Shown here: in pieces, positions 12,346-23,990 of the stretch
Layout: the number at the start of each line of letters is the position of its first letter
Numbering within the stretch: position 1 is the stretch's first letter
Source of the DNA: Ceratorhiza oryzae-sativae
Taxonomy: Eukaryota > Basidiomycota > Agaricomycetes > Cantharellales > Ceratobasidiaceae
Direction of reading: 5' to 3'
Assembly (NCBI GenBank): GCA_030998015.1
Contig: JARWMV010000240.1
Span: forward strand, 620,001 to 684,000
Length of the DNA: 64,000 bases
Program-made: the position numbers and the translations under genes
Notes under the pieces: model-generated
What the model was told of the DNA's origin: nothing
Seen by the model: only the letters and a program-made list of their open reading frames with translations
Database searches by the model: none

Positions 12346-13074
12346 GTGGGCCTCACTCGGTCCAATACCACCTGGGGTAATAAGACTGGGCATTCAGACG
12401 AGGGGTCTTTAAGGCGAGCAAAAGACCCGCTTACCAATGGGGAGTCGACTTGCCCGACCAGGTATCTTTTACGTCAAATAGTCGCATATATCCAACTACC
12501 ATATCATACACTTGGCTACGGGCTCATGTACAAATTCGCTCTATTGCTATCCCGATGTAGAACAAAGCAGTGGCCAATAACACGACAACAAACCCCGCCG
12601 GCTCGGGGTCCTACGTGGCAACAGCCGCTACCGTTGACCAGCAACGCCACATGCCGAATTTGGAAAGCTCTGAACTCCCACTTGACAAAATGTCCTCCTC
12701 GTAGAGCGGCTGGGTCTACTACAACGTTGGTTGGTGGCCGGGCGTTAGCCAAGGCGATGAAAGAACAGTATGCTATAGCCACCTACGCAGCGGGAATTCA
12801 ATTCTGCCTTTAGAAAAACGGATAGTGACGAGCTGGGTTGTTTTCCTCAACCAAGTGGATCCTCCTTCGCCGAACTCCGTATTTGTCGGACACCCGGCGT
12901 TACTAGTAACTGGGGTGACCCCCAACTCAACACCGGTATTATCGATTTCTGTTCATTTAGATTCTCGGCACTCTAAATCGCACAAGGCTAATCGAAATGC
13001 CATTTTTGAACCGTAACATAGATACAGTACAACACAAGATACAGCTATCCTCACACGCAGACCAGCCGCGCTCT
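12346..13074. other. Intergenic region
   Basis: A plus-strand frame is open from 12346 to 12813, but its composition is not coding-like and it has no domain. I see no other feature. The region holds the upstream sequence of the membrane gene and the 3' UTR of RACK1. Confidence 0.4.
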
Positions 13075-14428
13075 CTACGAGCCGACGGTCCACACGCGGA
13101 CGAGATCGTCCGAGAACCCACCGAACAGCGTCTGGCCGTCTGCGGACCAAGCGAGCGACACGCACTCGGGTTCTCGGCCAGTCTTGCCAGTGTTGGTGTA
13201 CTCGGGCTTAAGCTCGTCGACGATCGACCTGGAGAAAATTTATATAGATTAACTCGTGTCATGAAGCTGGTCTGCAGGATATCACTTACTTGCTCTCCAA
13301 GTCGAAGATCTTGATGCAGCTCGCAGTCGCGGCGCAGAGCCAGTACCTGTTCGGGCTGAAAACGAGTGCGTTGACAATGTCAGACGCGTCGAGCGAGTAC
13401 AGGTGCTTTCCGTCGTTGAGATCCCAGAGCATGGTGATCCCATCCTTGCCTCCGGATGCAGCAAGGGAACCATCGGGAGAGACGGAAATCGAGTTGATGT
13501 AACCGGTGTGGCCGTAGTGGTTGGTGCGGAGCTTGCACTTGGAAAGTTCCCAAACCTAGATAATTTGATGCAGGTCAGCCAATCGTCGATGAATTTTGAC
13601 GAAAACGGAAGGAAAAGATGGAGGCGTCAGAGATCTTGGTGATAATTTCTGGTTTCATAGAGCGTAAGGGCCCTCTAAAGTAGCAAATATATGTGGAGCA
13701 TCATTCGAGGAGGAGTGGGAGAGCCTTTTTTCAGAAATTTAGCGCACCTTTACGACCTTGTCCCATCCGCAAGATACAATCACAGGGTTCATGGCGTTGG
13801 GGCTGAAGCGCACGCAGGAAACCCTATATGCGGCGGTTAACTCGGTTTATGAACCGATTTCACGTATCACTCACCACTCGCTGTGACCCTCGTCCTTGAT
13901 ATCAAACTTGCACTCTCCGAGAGTGTTCCAGAGCTTGATGGTGCGGTCACGGCTGCCAGAGACAATCTGTCGGTTGTCCGCGCTAAAGCTGACGGACAAA
14001 ACATCGGAGGTGTGACCGATGAATCGGCGGGTAGTGAGACCGGTGTTGAGGTCCCAGAGGCGGAGGGTATGGTCCCAAGAAGAGGAGAGCGCAAACTGGC
14101 CATCGGAGGAAATGACGATATCAGAAACAAATGGTTGTGGCCGTGGAGGATTCGCTTGGGGTAGCCGTACTGGGTATCGTCACGGGTCAGTTGCCAGACA
14201 ATGATAGTCTTGTCTAACCAAACATGTCATATAGAGGCAAGTTATTCTGGTCGAATCAAGCTCACCACGCGATGCAGTTAGGATGGTATCCGGCGATTCG
14301 CTCGAGGTCGCAATCGCGGTGACCCAGCCTGTACCAGGTCAAGTCAGAAACCCAGATTTTGAACATTTATACATCAGATTACCCTTGTGACCAGCGAGGG
14401 ATCCAACATAGCGCATAGACTCCGTCAT
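13075..14428 (-). CDS. RACK1: RACK1 (Gbeta-like WD40 ribosomal scaffold)
   Basis: A seven-bladed WD40 propeller that sits on the 40S ribosomal subunit near the mRNA exit and links translation to kinase signalling. Exons include 14383-14428, 14266-14328 and 13875-14213, followed by three more to the stop at 13075, with introns of about 50-80 bp and consensus donors. Recognisable family segments are [69 protein letters not shown] and a final [11 protein letters not shown]. One base appears to be missing at the AAA run 14129-14131 (plus strand): the strict frame fails there, while restoring one base gives the expected HFVSD followed by the canonical [10 protein letters not shown]. Because RACK1 is highly conserved, this is most likely an assembly error. 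It diverges from the MED1-like gene across 285 bp. Confidence 0.95.
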
Positions 14429-14713
14429 TTTGAGCGACGAGGAGGGGCGATAAAGCGACGAAACTGGAGGATTGGTAGATGTCGGATCGGGCCGGACGTA
14501 AACCTGAGGCTTGTGGTACTGTAGATCTCCGTCAAGCGCCAGGAATTGAGCGCCAGCCTTGTTTGTGCTTGACCTCCACCTTGACTCGTTAGAAACGTGT
14601 TTCTTTCGTGCATCGCTTGAAATTTATTAAGGCAATATTGGGCTGGGATAATATTGGGTCTTGCACGATACGGGGCCGTGCCATTACACAAGCATTCCTA
14701 AGCAGCACTTACC

Positions 14714-17009
14714 ATGGCTCAGAAAAATACCACGGTCATGGCGGCCATCGACGACCTATTGCTGCGGATTGGGACAGCATTTCCGTCGACAGAGCTCCAA
14801 GACATGCATACCTATGCCACAAGGTCTCCTTCTCAGCCGTTTCTTAAAGAGATACTCGATGTCACCCAATCTATTTCTAACGCACTAGTCACAATGCCCC
14901 CGGTAAACGAGCCCAAGGTCATATCGCTCCTTCGGGAACAGGCGAACCACGATCAGATCGTTTTTGAGGTACGCGTGCACACCCGTCTTGACCTGGTCGC
15001 ACTTGAGAAAAAACTCACGACAGCGCCAAGATTTAAACCGCCGTGCTGTTGAATTATTGCAACATCAGCCGAAACATTGGGCTGAAGATATTCCGCTTGA
15101 CCCAGCGCGCCGTCCCGACTTCATCCTGTCAAGTATCGAACGATGGGGTAAAGACGCCAAGATGGAAGTTTACCAAGGGTCGAAAACGGTCTCAACTCGA
15201 TTACATGTGCCGGTTCGGCAGTTGTCCTTGATCTGCTGTTCCAAAAGTCTAAGCCAGAGGCTGATGTTCCAACTATCGCTTTGGCGTCGTTGAAGTCATC
15301 GTACCCGACTTCCTCTGAATCGGCGCCGGTAACGCAGCCCTCGACAACCGTAGAAAACCTTTTGGCCTCAGGGATTACTGCCTACATAGACGAGGTCCTA
15401 CGCCCTGAAGCAGACGCGCAAAAGGCGGCTCAGTTGGCCCTGCGCGTCATCGAGCATATACGATATATTATGTCTCTGGACGCACAGGCTGCACGGGAAG
15501 CTGAATCCGGGGAGACTGGAGCACGCTGGTTTGCAGAAGTGGGGCTGCTCTCGCCCAAGGTCGTTGAGTTGGGCTGCCGGGAGGCCGTAGGCTTGTGTAG
15601 GTAAGTATGCTCGCTATTCCAACTACGTAATCTGACGGCAATAGTTCAGCCAGCTGAAGACAGAGAAGGCACCGCTCGATATATTCCTACGGAGGGGTCA
15701 CGGGCTTCCACTTGTTAATCTCAACTCGCCCAGTATCTCCTTCCTGATCGACTTATCACCTCTCATATACCTTAGCCTCGTCAAGGCATCGGCATTGCAC
15801 CCAGAGCCTCCTTCATCCGACTCGCAACCCAACATTGACGTCTCGATCAGCATCCTCCGGCGCTTTGTGACCCAACATCCCACCCCTCCTGGAATCACGA
15901 CCTGCAATCTTATTCTTTCGCCATGCAGCCAACTGGATACATCTTTGATCCATCCCTCTCCGCCTCGCCCACCACATTTCTCGTTGCTTGGCAATACCCC
16001 TACGCCGTCTCTTGCTCACAATTTTCCTATCGCAGGAGGTGACAATGCTTGGGTCCTGGATTTTGGAGCAAAGGGGTTAGTAATGAGGAGAAGCGCCATG
16101 CAATCACTAGTCCAGGCGTTAGGGCATGTTGCCGACATAGATGTCACACTTCCCGGAATGGGGTTCTTGAGCCTAGGAATGGGGTTGATGGGGGAGGAAA
16201 CGCGGGGATGGGTCAGCATGTTGGTGAGCAAGCTTATCTATTAGGGCTTCGAATTTTACTTAACAGAGCGAGAATAGTTGCCGGGTTGATTTCGCCGACC
16301 ATTCAGCAGATTTATGCGGTTCAAGTCAGTTCGTTGATACCATGCTAGTCGTATGACTTACGATTGTTGTACATAGAAATCGCCTTCACGGAAGCATCCT
16401 CCAGTCCAGCTGACGCTTCGGCTTCCCTCTGAGTCTGGGTTTACACTTGGGCGGATACGCGTCCAGAACATGACCGAAGTCTGGATCGCGTTAGAGGTGA
16501 GTTGCTGTTGTGCGAGCGCTCTGACAGGATTCATCTAAACCAAACCAGATCGTTCGAGAACAATGTTGGTTGAACAACATAATCACGTCGTACGAATGGT
16601 CAGAAACCCTTCCCAAGTTGGATTTACCGGAGCCAGAGCCTCCGTCAAGTCACCAATTAGGCATGCCTTTTACCCGCTTCAACTGGGATATGTGCTAACT
16701 TGATCGACAACAGGCAAGTTCTACTCGATCCCAACCCAAATGATACTCTCCGTTGGAGCAACCCCTCCCTCAGCTCTGCTCCAGTTTCCCATCCCGTCCA
16801 AGGGCGCCGTACCATCGATTGTCCAGTTTATGGTTTCGTATGACCCAATGACCTCGCGTGGGACTCGAGTGCAATTTGGAAGTCTAGATCCAAAGCTGCT
16901 GGTCGCCGATACCCTGGATATCTACAAAGACCAGGTGAACGAAGTTGTGAGGAGAGCTGGGCCGTTGGCAGCGGTCGGATGGCTGAATACTCAGCTACGT
17001 TTGAATTGA
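14714..17009 (+). CDS. MED1: Mediator subunit MED1-like protein
   Basis: Coding exons are 14714-14968, 15024-15600, 15650-16223, then pieces at about 16376-16496, 16552-16640 and 16713-17009. Segments such as IERWGKDAKMEVYQG followed by TCAGSAVVLDLLF, a WFAEVGLLSPKVVELGCREA motif and LDIFLRRGHGLPLVNLNSP fit the fungal MED1 family, a subunit of the Mediator middle module that bridges activators and RNA polymerase II. I rely on general layout (a WGK...LAG-type core) and have no alignment, so MED1 is probable, not certain. The frame breaks at 15177-15179, where one base seems to be missing: the decayed copy at 21470 keeps the frame at this point. A second break lies near 16224-16245. An intron ending near 16712 has a clear CTAAC branch site. 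Confidence 0.5.
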
Positions 17010-18119
17010 GGCAAAATGTTGTTTTGCGCTTGGGACCAAACACTCCGATTTTAATATTATCCCGTCTTAACTGACCATTTTGGGCGCGCTACTTTTCAAA
17101 CAAATCGAACAGCAAAATAATATTTCATTTATACTACGCTAGTCTCAACATCGTTGCTATCATAACTATGAGAAGATGCTGGGCGTGAAAGCTGAGATTA
17201 GCGGAACATTAGACGCGGTGAGCTAGTCGATGAGCTTCAGACTATTGGTCTCCGTGAGGTTTCGCCACGCTGGGCCTGAGTGCGTCGCGCGAACGCCAAG
17301 ACACTGGCTTCAAACTTGCGATATCCCTCTTAAAGAGCGATGGTTCGTGGATGACACACGCTTAAGAAAAGGAGCTACAGCAAATCCTGTGGTCCTTGAC
17401 ATATTGGTTGATGGAGAGAATCCAGAGATTAATCTCCATAGAGCCACTTGCCTGGGCGATAGGGTGATCCAGTCGAACAAGGAAAGCAGGAGGGCACTTC
17501 AGACTTAGGGTGGGGTCTATTGGACTACATAAGGGGCTGCTTCCTGATCGTTCTTGTGGTGATCGGGTGCCGCTGGTCAATCGGCGTTGATTTCGGGGGA
17601 CGTTTGGACACATAAGGAATGTGAAAGGCGCAGATGTGACTCATGAAGATTCTGGAGTACCGGGTCCATCACAGACTATTGGAAAATGAGAAATTTGAGT
17701 TAGGACTGAAGTGGTGAATCCAATTTCAATCTTCCTGGCTCAATATCAGCTGGCTCAGCAATATTATATATATTCAGTCGCTGCATGATTTTTGAAAACG
17801 GTCGCATCTGCTTCCACTGTACCATAAACACCCCGGGGTCCTGATGTTATGCATCGGAGTAGTAGAGGTCAACAAGCCACCCTAGGTTCTTGACAGTTGT
17901 GATGACGTTGGTAGTTCACAATTTGACGAACTAGCCGATAAACCCTTTTGTGTTCTTAAGATGTTTGATTCCCCGGTTCGCTCAGCAGAAGCCAAGACGT
18001 CGGCTTTTGACGCCTACTTCAATGACCCTATCCTCCTGCTGTTTTTCAGTCCAACTGTGATGTCTTTTGTTCGAGCAATGCGCAGCTATTTGCTCATGGA
18101 TGTAGCCTATAAGGTGTAA
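17010..18119. other. Intergenic region leading into decayed block
   Basis: No convincing gene. CpG dinucleotides are still fairly frequent up to about 18070, then become scarce. A 92-codon frame at 17230-17508 has no coding-like composition or domain. Confidence 0.4.
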
Positions 18120-18519
18120 AAATGGTGGCCCATGTACTTAATACATGATATTTAACCAGTTGCTAAACCACAACATGGCTTCAGGTTCATCCTGCCAAGA
18201 GTGGGATACTTCAAGCTGCTGAAAGGCCCCTTGTTTCTATCAGTGTATTCAGATCATTTTAGACCATACGCCACACATAATCACTAGGTAATAAGCTCTA
18301 TAGATGTGCTGCAGCCTGACTGTGATCCCCGATATACGATTGGTATTTTGGATATTGACCACATTCCACAACTGCCCAATTATTTTATTCACAAGTCAGG
18401 AGTGAGCCTTGAATTACAATCAAAACTCCATGCCTTTGCATCCCGTGTGTATTTACAGAATTCTAACCAGAAGGCATTGGGGTATCTATGACACAAAAAG
18501 ATATTTATCAAGTGCAGAG

Positions 18520-19440
18520 CGGAATTACCATCATGAGACTCTTCAACAGACGCCTACATTGCTCTGCAGGACACCATCTGGGCGCTAATAATGAGAACCA
18601 TCAAATCCACAAACTCTGCTGATATCCTGGTTCAACAACGCTATCAGCTAACCACTGCCTGTAGCTTCATGCCTATCCCTCAGCCTAACATAGGCCACAA
18701 TCAAGGATCCCTTCTCAAGCTGCCAGAAACCCCTCCAATAAAATGGAAAGTTGGAGGTGCCCTTGACAAAATTCTAGTTCAGGAGGCAACAGCCATGTGG
18801 ACAACTCATCACAACACTGCAATCTATTCTGCATGGGGTATGTCGATGAACTTGTTGGCAAACCACAAACTTGTGAAGAACAGGTGGCAGGATGGGGTCA
18901 ACTCTGGCATACAGTGCTTCGGCATGCTTTAGCAGAAAGACAAGCAGTCATTCACAATGCTATGCTTACAGAGCCCCCCAATTCTAGGCAAGATAAGATC
19001 TGGAAGGTCATTTGGGAAGAGCTCAAGGTTGGTTTTGAACTTTCCAGGCCAATTGTACATGATCATATGTGGGAATTGTTTGAATATGCTACAAATACTG
19101 TGGTGGATGTTATTTTGGATACTGTATTTGCTGCATTACAAGAGAACTCTCAACATTCGCTTCAAGCTGCTTTGAATCATGCAGTAAGTTGTGCCTACAT
19201 TATGGATATACTTATTTTACTAACCCTCTGCGCCTAAGAGTGCAGTTCAAGGTAGAAATAGTCCTCAATGGGCCAAGATGAATCACACAGCACTCCAAGA
19301 TTGGATTAAGTGACATATCCAGAAGCATGGTGACAAGATAGGCCAGTTAGGTTTAGGATTGACTCACCAGGTTCAGACTGACGTTTGTGAGGCAATGAGT
19401 CAAGTGTGGCAGCATTTGGCCAAGCAGGGAATATGATAGA
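18520..19440 (+). pseudogene. Decayed copy of the hypothetical gene at 36757-38589
   Basis: Translated pieces match the minus-strand gene at 36.8-38.6 kb: KWKVGGALDKILVQEATA against KWKVGGILDKILVQGATA, then IWKVIWEEL, FELSRPIVHDHMWE against FELSRPIVRDYMWE, and HGDKIGQLGLGL against HGDKISRLGLGI. The copy has frame changes (near 18850), in-frame stops (for example TGA near 19310) and is inverted relative to its source. CG-to-TG/CA changes dominate. Homology begins at about 18515 and ends near 19440, covering the C-terminal half of the source gene, including its last intron. No intact product can be made. Confidence 0.85.
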
Positions 19441-20731
19441 TGGCTCAGAAGTGTCATGATGATCTTATTTGCTGTTCGTTTTGTAGGTCTTGCTGGATGT
19501 TATGGATCACTAACATTTTCTATTATTTTAGTCTGCTCTGCCAACCTCAAGTGATGCCTCTGTAATTAAATTCTGAAATACTTGAATTTGTATGCACTCC
19601 AAATTGTACTATTTTCCATTCCATTAAATAGCACAAATTTTCCGCTTTCCAACACATATTTTATTAAGTTTTTACAATAAGATCTCAGAGAGATACATAG
19701 GTTGCAATATTTCCTCTTATCAGGAGATATTGATTACAACATTGCACTGCTCATATCTTGGCAACTGCTTATGCTATCAGAGCGATCTTATACTCTATCA
19801 ATAGCTAATCTTCATCAGTATCTGCTGCCCAAAGATCATCACAATCCACCAGATCCTCATGCCAGAATGGCCTGAAGATCATTAGAATCTTACTGGACCA
19901 TCAATCAAGATCTAATGACTCCAGTGAGTCAGGAGAGCCTTCCAAATTGATCCAGAAGCTTCTCTGACTCACTTTATGACTTACTGAGATGTAGCCTCCA
20001 TTCATTACATGTATATACTATGATAATATGATCTACAAGCCAATAGCAGGTCTCAGATGCATCAATGCCTTTGATCCACACCCTGTCTTTACTCTTTTAT
20101 CCTATACTGGGCTAGGGTGTACCCCAAGTATAGCAGTACCCTCTTTTGATGATCGCACTGGCATGCATGCATCTATTTGGCTCTGGAATGCCCTCCTCAG
20201 GGTATAAAAGGACCTCCTCTGAGGCCCTTCCAGACCACCTTCCTTACTCTTACTCAACCCAGACCAGTTATTGGTTTCTTTTTTTCTCTTTCTATTTCTA
20301 TTGTCTGTGTGTGATCTCTTATATAACTAGTACTGAGGAATAAAGTACCATATTAGTTATATATTGTCTGATTCATTGTATCTTATATACAGAGATATAT
20401 AAGGATACAATATTGCCTGATTGAGTGTGACATTAAGTACCAGCTATTAGAGGAAATCTAAGTACCTGTGGCTGAGGAAGTACATGCATTAGGCAGCCCA
20501 CCATCTATCCTATAAGCTATCACTTAAGTCTAGTATTAAGATTAGTATCAGTTAGGGCTGAACTACATTTAAGATATCTAAGGGAACCTGACCATAGTAG
20601 TCTTGCTCTTTATACCTATAAATTAGTCAGTTTAGACTGTGAAAGATTAAGACTACCTTGAGAGTTACTTGATCACATTGCAACTACTTTGAGCCTTCTT
20701 ACTCTAGTCTAAGAAGTATTGAGTACAATTA

Positions 20732-21356
20732 TGTCATGACCCTCTGGATGCTTCCTTGCAAAGCACTTAAGTAGTGGCTACATTGATGGTTTGGTGTTAG
20801 GTGGTATGTATTGAGTGTTCTAGTTACAGTGTTTGTTATGGTCTATGGTGGTTGACAAGATAAAGCAAGCTGAGGTGTCCAGTCTTGCTTTATCCTCCTT
20901 ATATATGCCTGTGGCTGCAGTGGCTGCAGATGTATTATTTAAGCACAATCTGCAGTAGGTATGGGTTATATATAGTACCATGGGTTAGGTAATTGTTTAT
21001 CTTAAGTTTGTGCAGCTCCAAATCTTATAGAGCCACACAAGGTCTGAGGGGTAAGTGCTGAGGTCATGTGATCCTGCCATAAGCGCCAAGATCATGTGAC
21101 AACTTGCTCCTCACTCCAAGTAACAATGGAGAGAAATGCTGGAGCAAGTTCAGGGTAACCACTGTAAGTGCTGGTTAAGCACCAAGATCATGTTGCCTTG
21201 TTTATGGCTCATTCTGCTTAGAAAAAAGCCATAAATCTGTAAACATATTTGGTTACTCTGTTATGTCTGTTTGATGGGTCATAACAAATTAGTGTATACT
21301 AACATATCTACTTTTTCTTAAGCTCTAGATATCCTAGTGTACCCTGACCTGTAACA
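20732..21356. mobile_element. LTR-like sequence, possible decayed solo LTR
   Basis: The segment begins TGTCATGACC and ends CCTGTAACA. These termini are typical of fungal Gypsy-type LTRs, and the ~625 bp length is plausible. It contains a TATATA-like site near 20900. The 5 bp on either side (AATTA and CTGGA) do not match, so there is no target-site duplication, and no second LTR or retrotransposon coding region is seen nearby. It may be part of an older, mutated element. Confidence 0.35.
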
Positions 21357-21459
21357 CTGGACTCTTCGCTTTTTTTGGGTTTTGTTATTGTTATTATCAT
21401 GATCCTTTAGTCTGACTCTCTTTGAATGGACTATCTCCTATGACATTCAATTCAGTTGG

Positions 21460-21755
21460 ACCAAAGTTTACCAAGGAGTCAAAAAAGGTCTCAGGTTAAC
21501 TACTTGTGGGGGCTTGGCCATTGTTGTCAATATGCTACTCTAAAATTCTCAGCTAGAGACTTATGTTTCAATTACTGCTTTACCACTGCAAAAACATTCT
21601 ACCCAAATTCTTCTGAATTGGCAGCCATAAGGCAGCCCTCAACAATGGAAGAAAAGCCCTTGGTGTGGGGATTAATGAATATCTCTACAACCAGAACTAC
21701 TGAGGTGCAGGAAGCCAATAAGGTGTATCAAGTATATACCAACATCCCAGGCTGA
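21460..21755 (+). pseudogene. Decayed fragment copied from the MED1-like gene
   Basis: About 290 bp align with 15165-15420 of the MED1-like gene. The copy reads VYQGVKKGLRLTTCGGLAIV in one frame, beside VYQG...NGLNSITCAGSAVV in the source. Further on, YPNSSELAAIRQPSTMEE resembles the source YPTSSESAPVTQPSTTVE. Again CG in the source is often TG or CA here, for example CTCGAC to CTCAAC and TTCGGC to TTGGC. It is in the same orientation as the source and about 6.3 kb downstream of it. In-frame stops and the missing flanks make it non-functional. Confidence 0.8.
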
Positions 21756-21900
21756 TGCCCTTGGGCTCACTTGTATACACAAGGGTTATCCCATGTCACT
21801 CTCAGTTGTCTGTAGTTTGGAGGGTGCAGGTGTGACAAACACTGGAATGGCAAACACAAATTGCAGGGTCAGGCTGGGAACCTAAGAGAAGCAACAGAAA

Positions 21901-23990
21901 TCCTGCGTGAGGTCGTGGAGGTATGCTAGACGCGCGTTGAGCGCCGCGCGGATCACGTGGATAGGAAGTGATTCCTGCAGGGCTTTGGCGCTTCCTGAAC
22001 ACATCGGCATCGCTTGTGCGAGTTCCACAGGTTGCTTCTCACAACCCCAGGCGATACATTACGCTACTATACAAGTCTAAAATCATGCTCTCCAATCTCA
22101 TATAAATTTCGAAGGCACTCTTCGATCGATTGACTGAGTATTACGCAACACAACTACTCGGGACACCAGCGCAGTTTAGAAGCCTGGAGATAAACTGGTA
22201 GCTTGCAGATCGATGCAGTATATGATTGGCCTACTGATAAGAAAGGGCTGACGTGAGCACACCACAGCCGCACCGGCATGAACGGCAACCACGAGTGACG
22301 AGCAAGACTTGTCGGATCGAGGTCGGATCAAAAACATAGCCATGCAGCCTATATATGCGCGACGGTGGGAGCGAGGAGTGTAGGTGTGACTAGAAGATGC
22401 GTCGACTGAGCTGTGAACTGGGCATTCCAAACATTCTGGAAGAAGCCCGCGTGGATCACTTGCTATGATGTAGTAGGCTCGCAGAAGAGCTGGGCTGCTC
22501 CATGTCAGTACATATTGTGCGATTTAGCTAACTTCACTGCACGCCTCCCCTGGTTTTAGCTCATTACGCTGCGGAAACAAAAATGCGCATCTGAAAAAGG
22601 GTAGATTGCTACATTTGCGTGGCGTTGGAGGCTTAGCTAGTTGGGGACGCTCAGACATTGTGACAGAATGGCCGAATAATGCAGAATTTGAGATGCACGA
22701 ATAATGGTCACTATAGACCCACGTTATGTAGAAATTCCACAGTGCACTAAGAAGAGCCCGCATTCCCGACCATATGTGCAGATTTTATACAGCCCATTCG
22801 ATTCCAAGTGAGTTTCAATGTGCCTAAAACGAGTGTTCTACAGACCTTTACCATCATATGGGTTTACCTGACATGTAGAAATTCCCGGGCTATGTTAGTG
22901 GCCTCATATCAGAATGGGTCATTCTGAAAGCTCTGCCGAATATTAGCTTATTTACACACCAGCGTTGCATTTCACTTGTCCGGAATTTGCAGGGCAAGCG
23001 GGTTTCAATTGCATTTTGCAGGGTATTTGCTTGAGGCGTTAATGATATACGGACGTGGCAGAGCGTGCGCATAATGAGGTTGGAGAGATGTGAGCATTCT
23101 AACTTTGCTACCGAATGCCGCTACACGAGGTCGAAAAAAGTAGAATTTCTTTAGAAAGTGCGTCACACCAAACGGATGAACCCGAATCTACACAGACCTG
23201 CTACAAGATGTGTCATCCGCGAGGGTTAAGGAATTAAACTCGCCGGCTCGAGTCAATATATCGGCCTATTCACACTATGTGATTTTCATGAAGGGCGGAA
23301 AGGAGGAGCAATATTAGCTTGAAAATATTATAGGTAGAGGGCATCGGGTAAACTGTGGACACTGACGGGAGCATTGGCATTGAATGACAGCCGTCTCTAA
23401 CGTTGGACATTTGGTTGATGACGCTGATATCGAGCTATGACACATACAAAATGCAGCCGATCCGTAAGCAGGGTCGAATGGGTATATGCGTCATGCTTAA
23501 ACAGAGGCGTCACGCTTATATCGTAAAATACTGATTGTGCGGGGCCCCAGGCTGGGAGCATATGTCAGCGGTAAGCAAGCGCACCGCTGACCTCATGGAT
23601 GACAACGGGCCAAAGGCTAATTGCCGTTGAGATGTGAGATTGCCGATTGGATGCCGGCCGGTTGCGCGAGCGACCTCGACCATCGGTCGCTCTTTGGACA
23701 GCACGAGGATGCCGACTTGCGACGATGGCGACGCGAGTAGAACGGTTGGCGAGAGAGCGATGGAGGACCATGGGAATAAGCGCCGCCTCGGGGGCCGCGG
23801 TCGAGACCCCGGGGGAGTCTAGGCCAGGGAGAAGCGCCGAGGTTGGGATCGATTGGGGCACGCGAAAGCCGCGCCCGCTCGAGACGGCGGCAGCGACGAC
23901 CAGAGAGCCCGCCACAGCGTATTTGTGCCGCTGGATGCCCACCTGGCGCTCGCTCTTGCCCCGCTGCCCCCGCTCGCTCTGTCCGCGGCC
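21901..23990. other. Long intergenic region upstream of PDK1-type kinase
   Basis: Normal CpG content resumes at about 21905. I see no gene: frames on both strands between 23500 and 23990 are GC-driven overlaps. The last few hundred bases are GC-rich and should hold the promoter and 5' UTR of the kinase gene. Confidence 0.4.

Larger units (their letters stand above)
18120..21900. repeat. AT-rich, CpG-depleted block of decayed duplicated DNA
   Basis: Across this stretch CG dinucleotides are rare while TG and CA are abundant, in contrast to the CpG-rich genes on either side. CpG returns abruptly at about 21905. The block contains broken copies of two genes that exist intact, or nearly so, elsewhere in the window, plus LTR-like sequence. 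Where the copies can be aligned with their sources, CG in the source usually reads TG or CA in the copy. This is the expected trace of cytosine methylation and deamination, or of a repeat-induced point mutation process acting at CpG in basidiomycetes. The boundaries are judged by eye. Confidence 0.75.

Noticed and set aside
12346..12813. 155-codon plus-strand open frame
   Set aside because: Unlike neighbouring coding sequence, no homology recognised, and it begins within the upstream region of a minus-strand gene.
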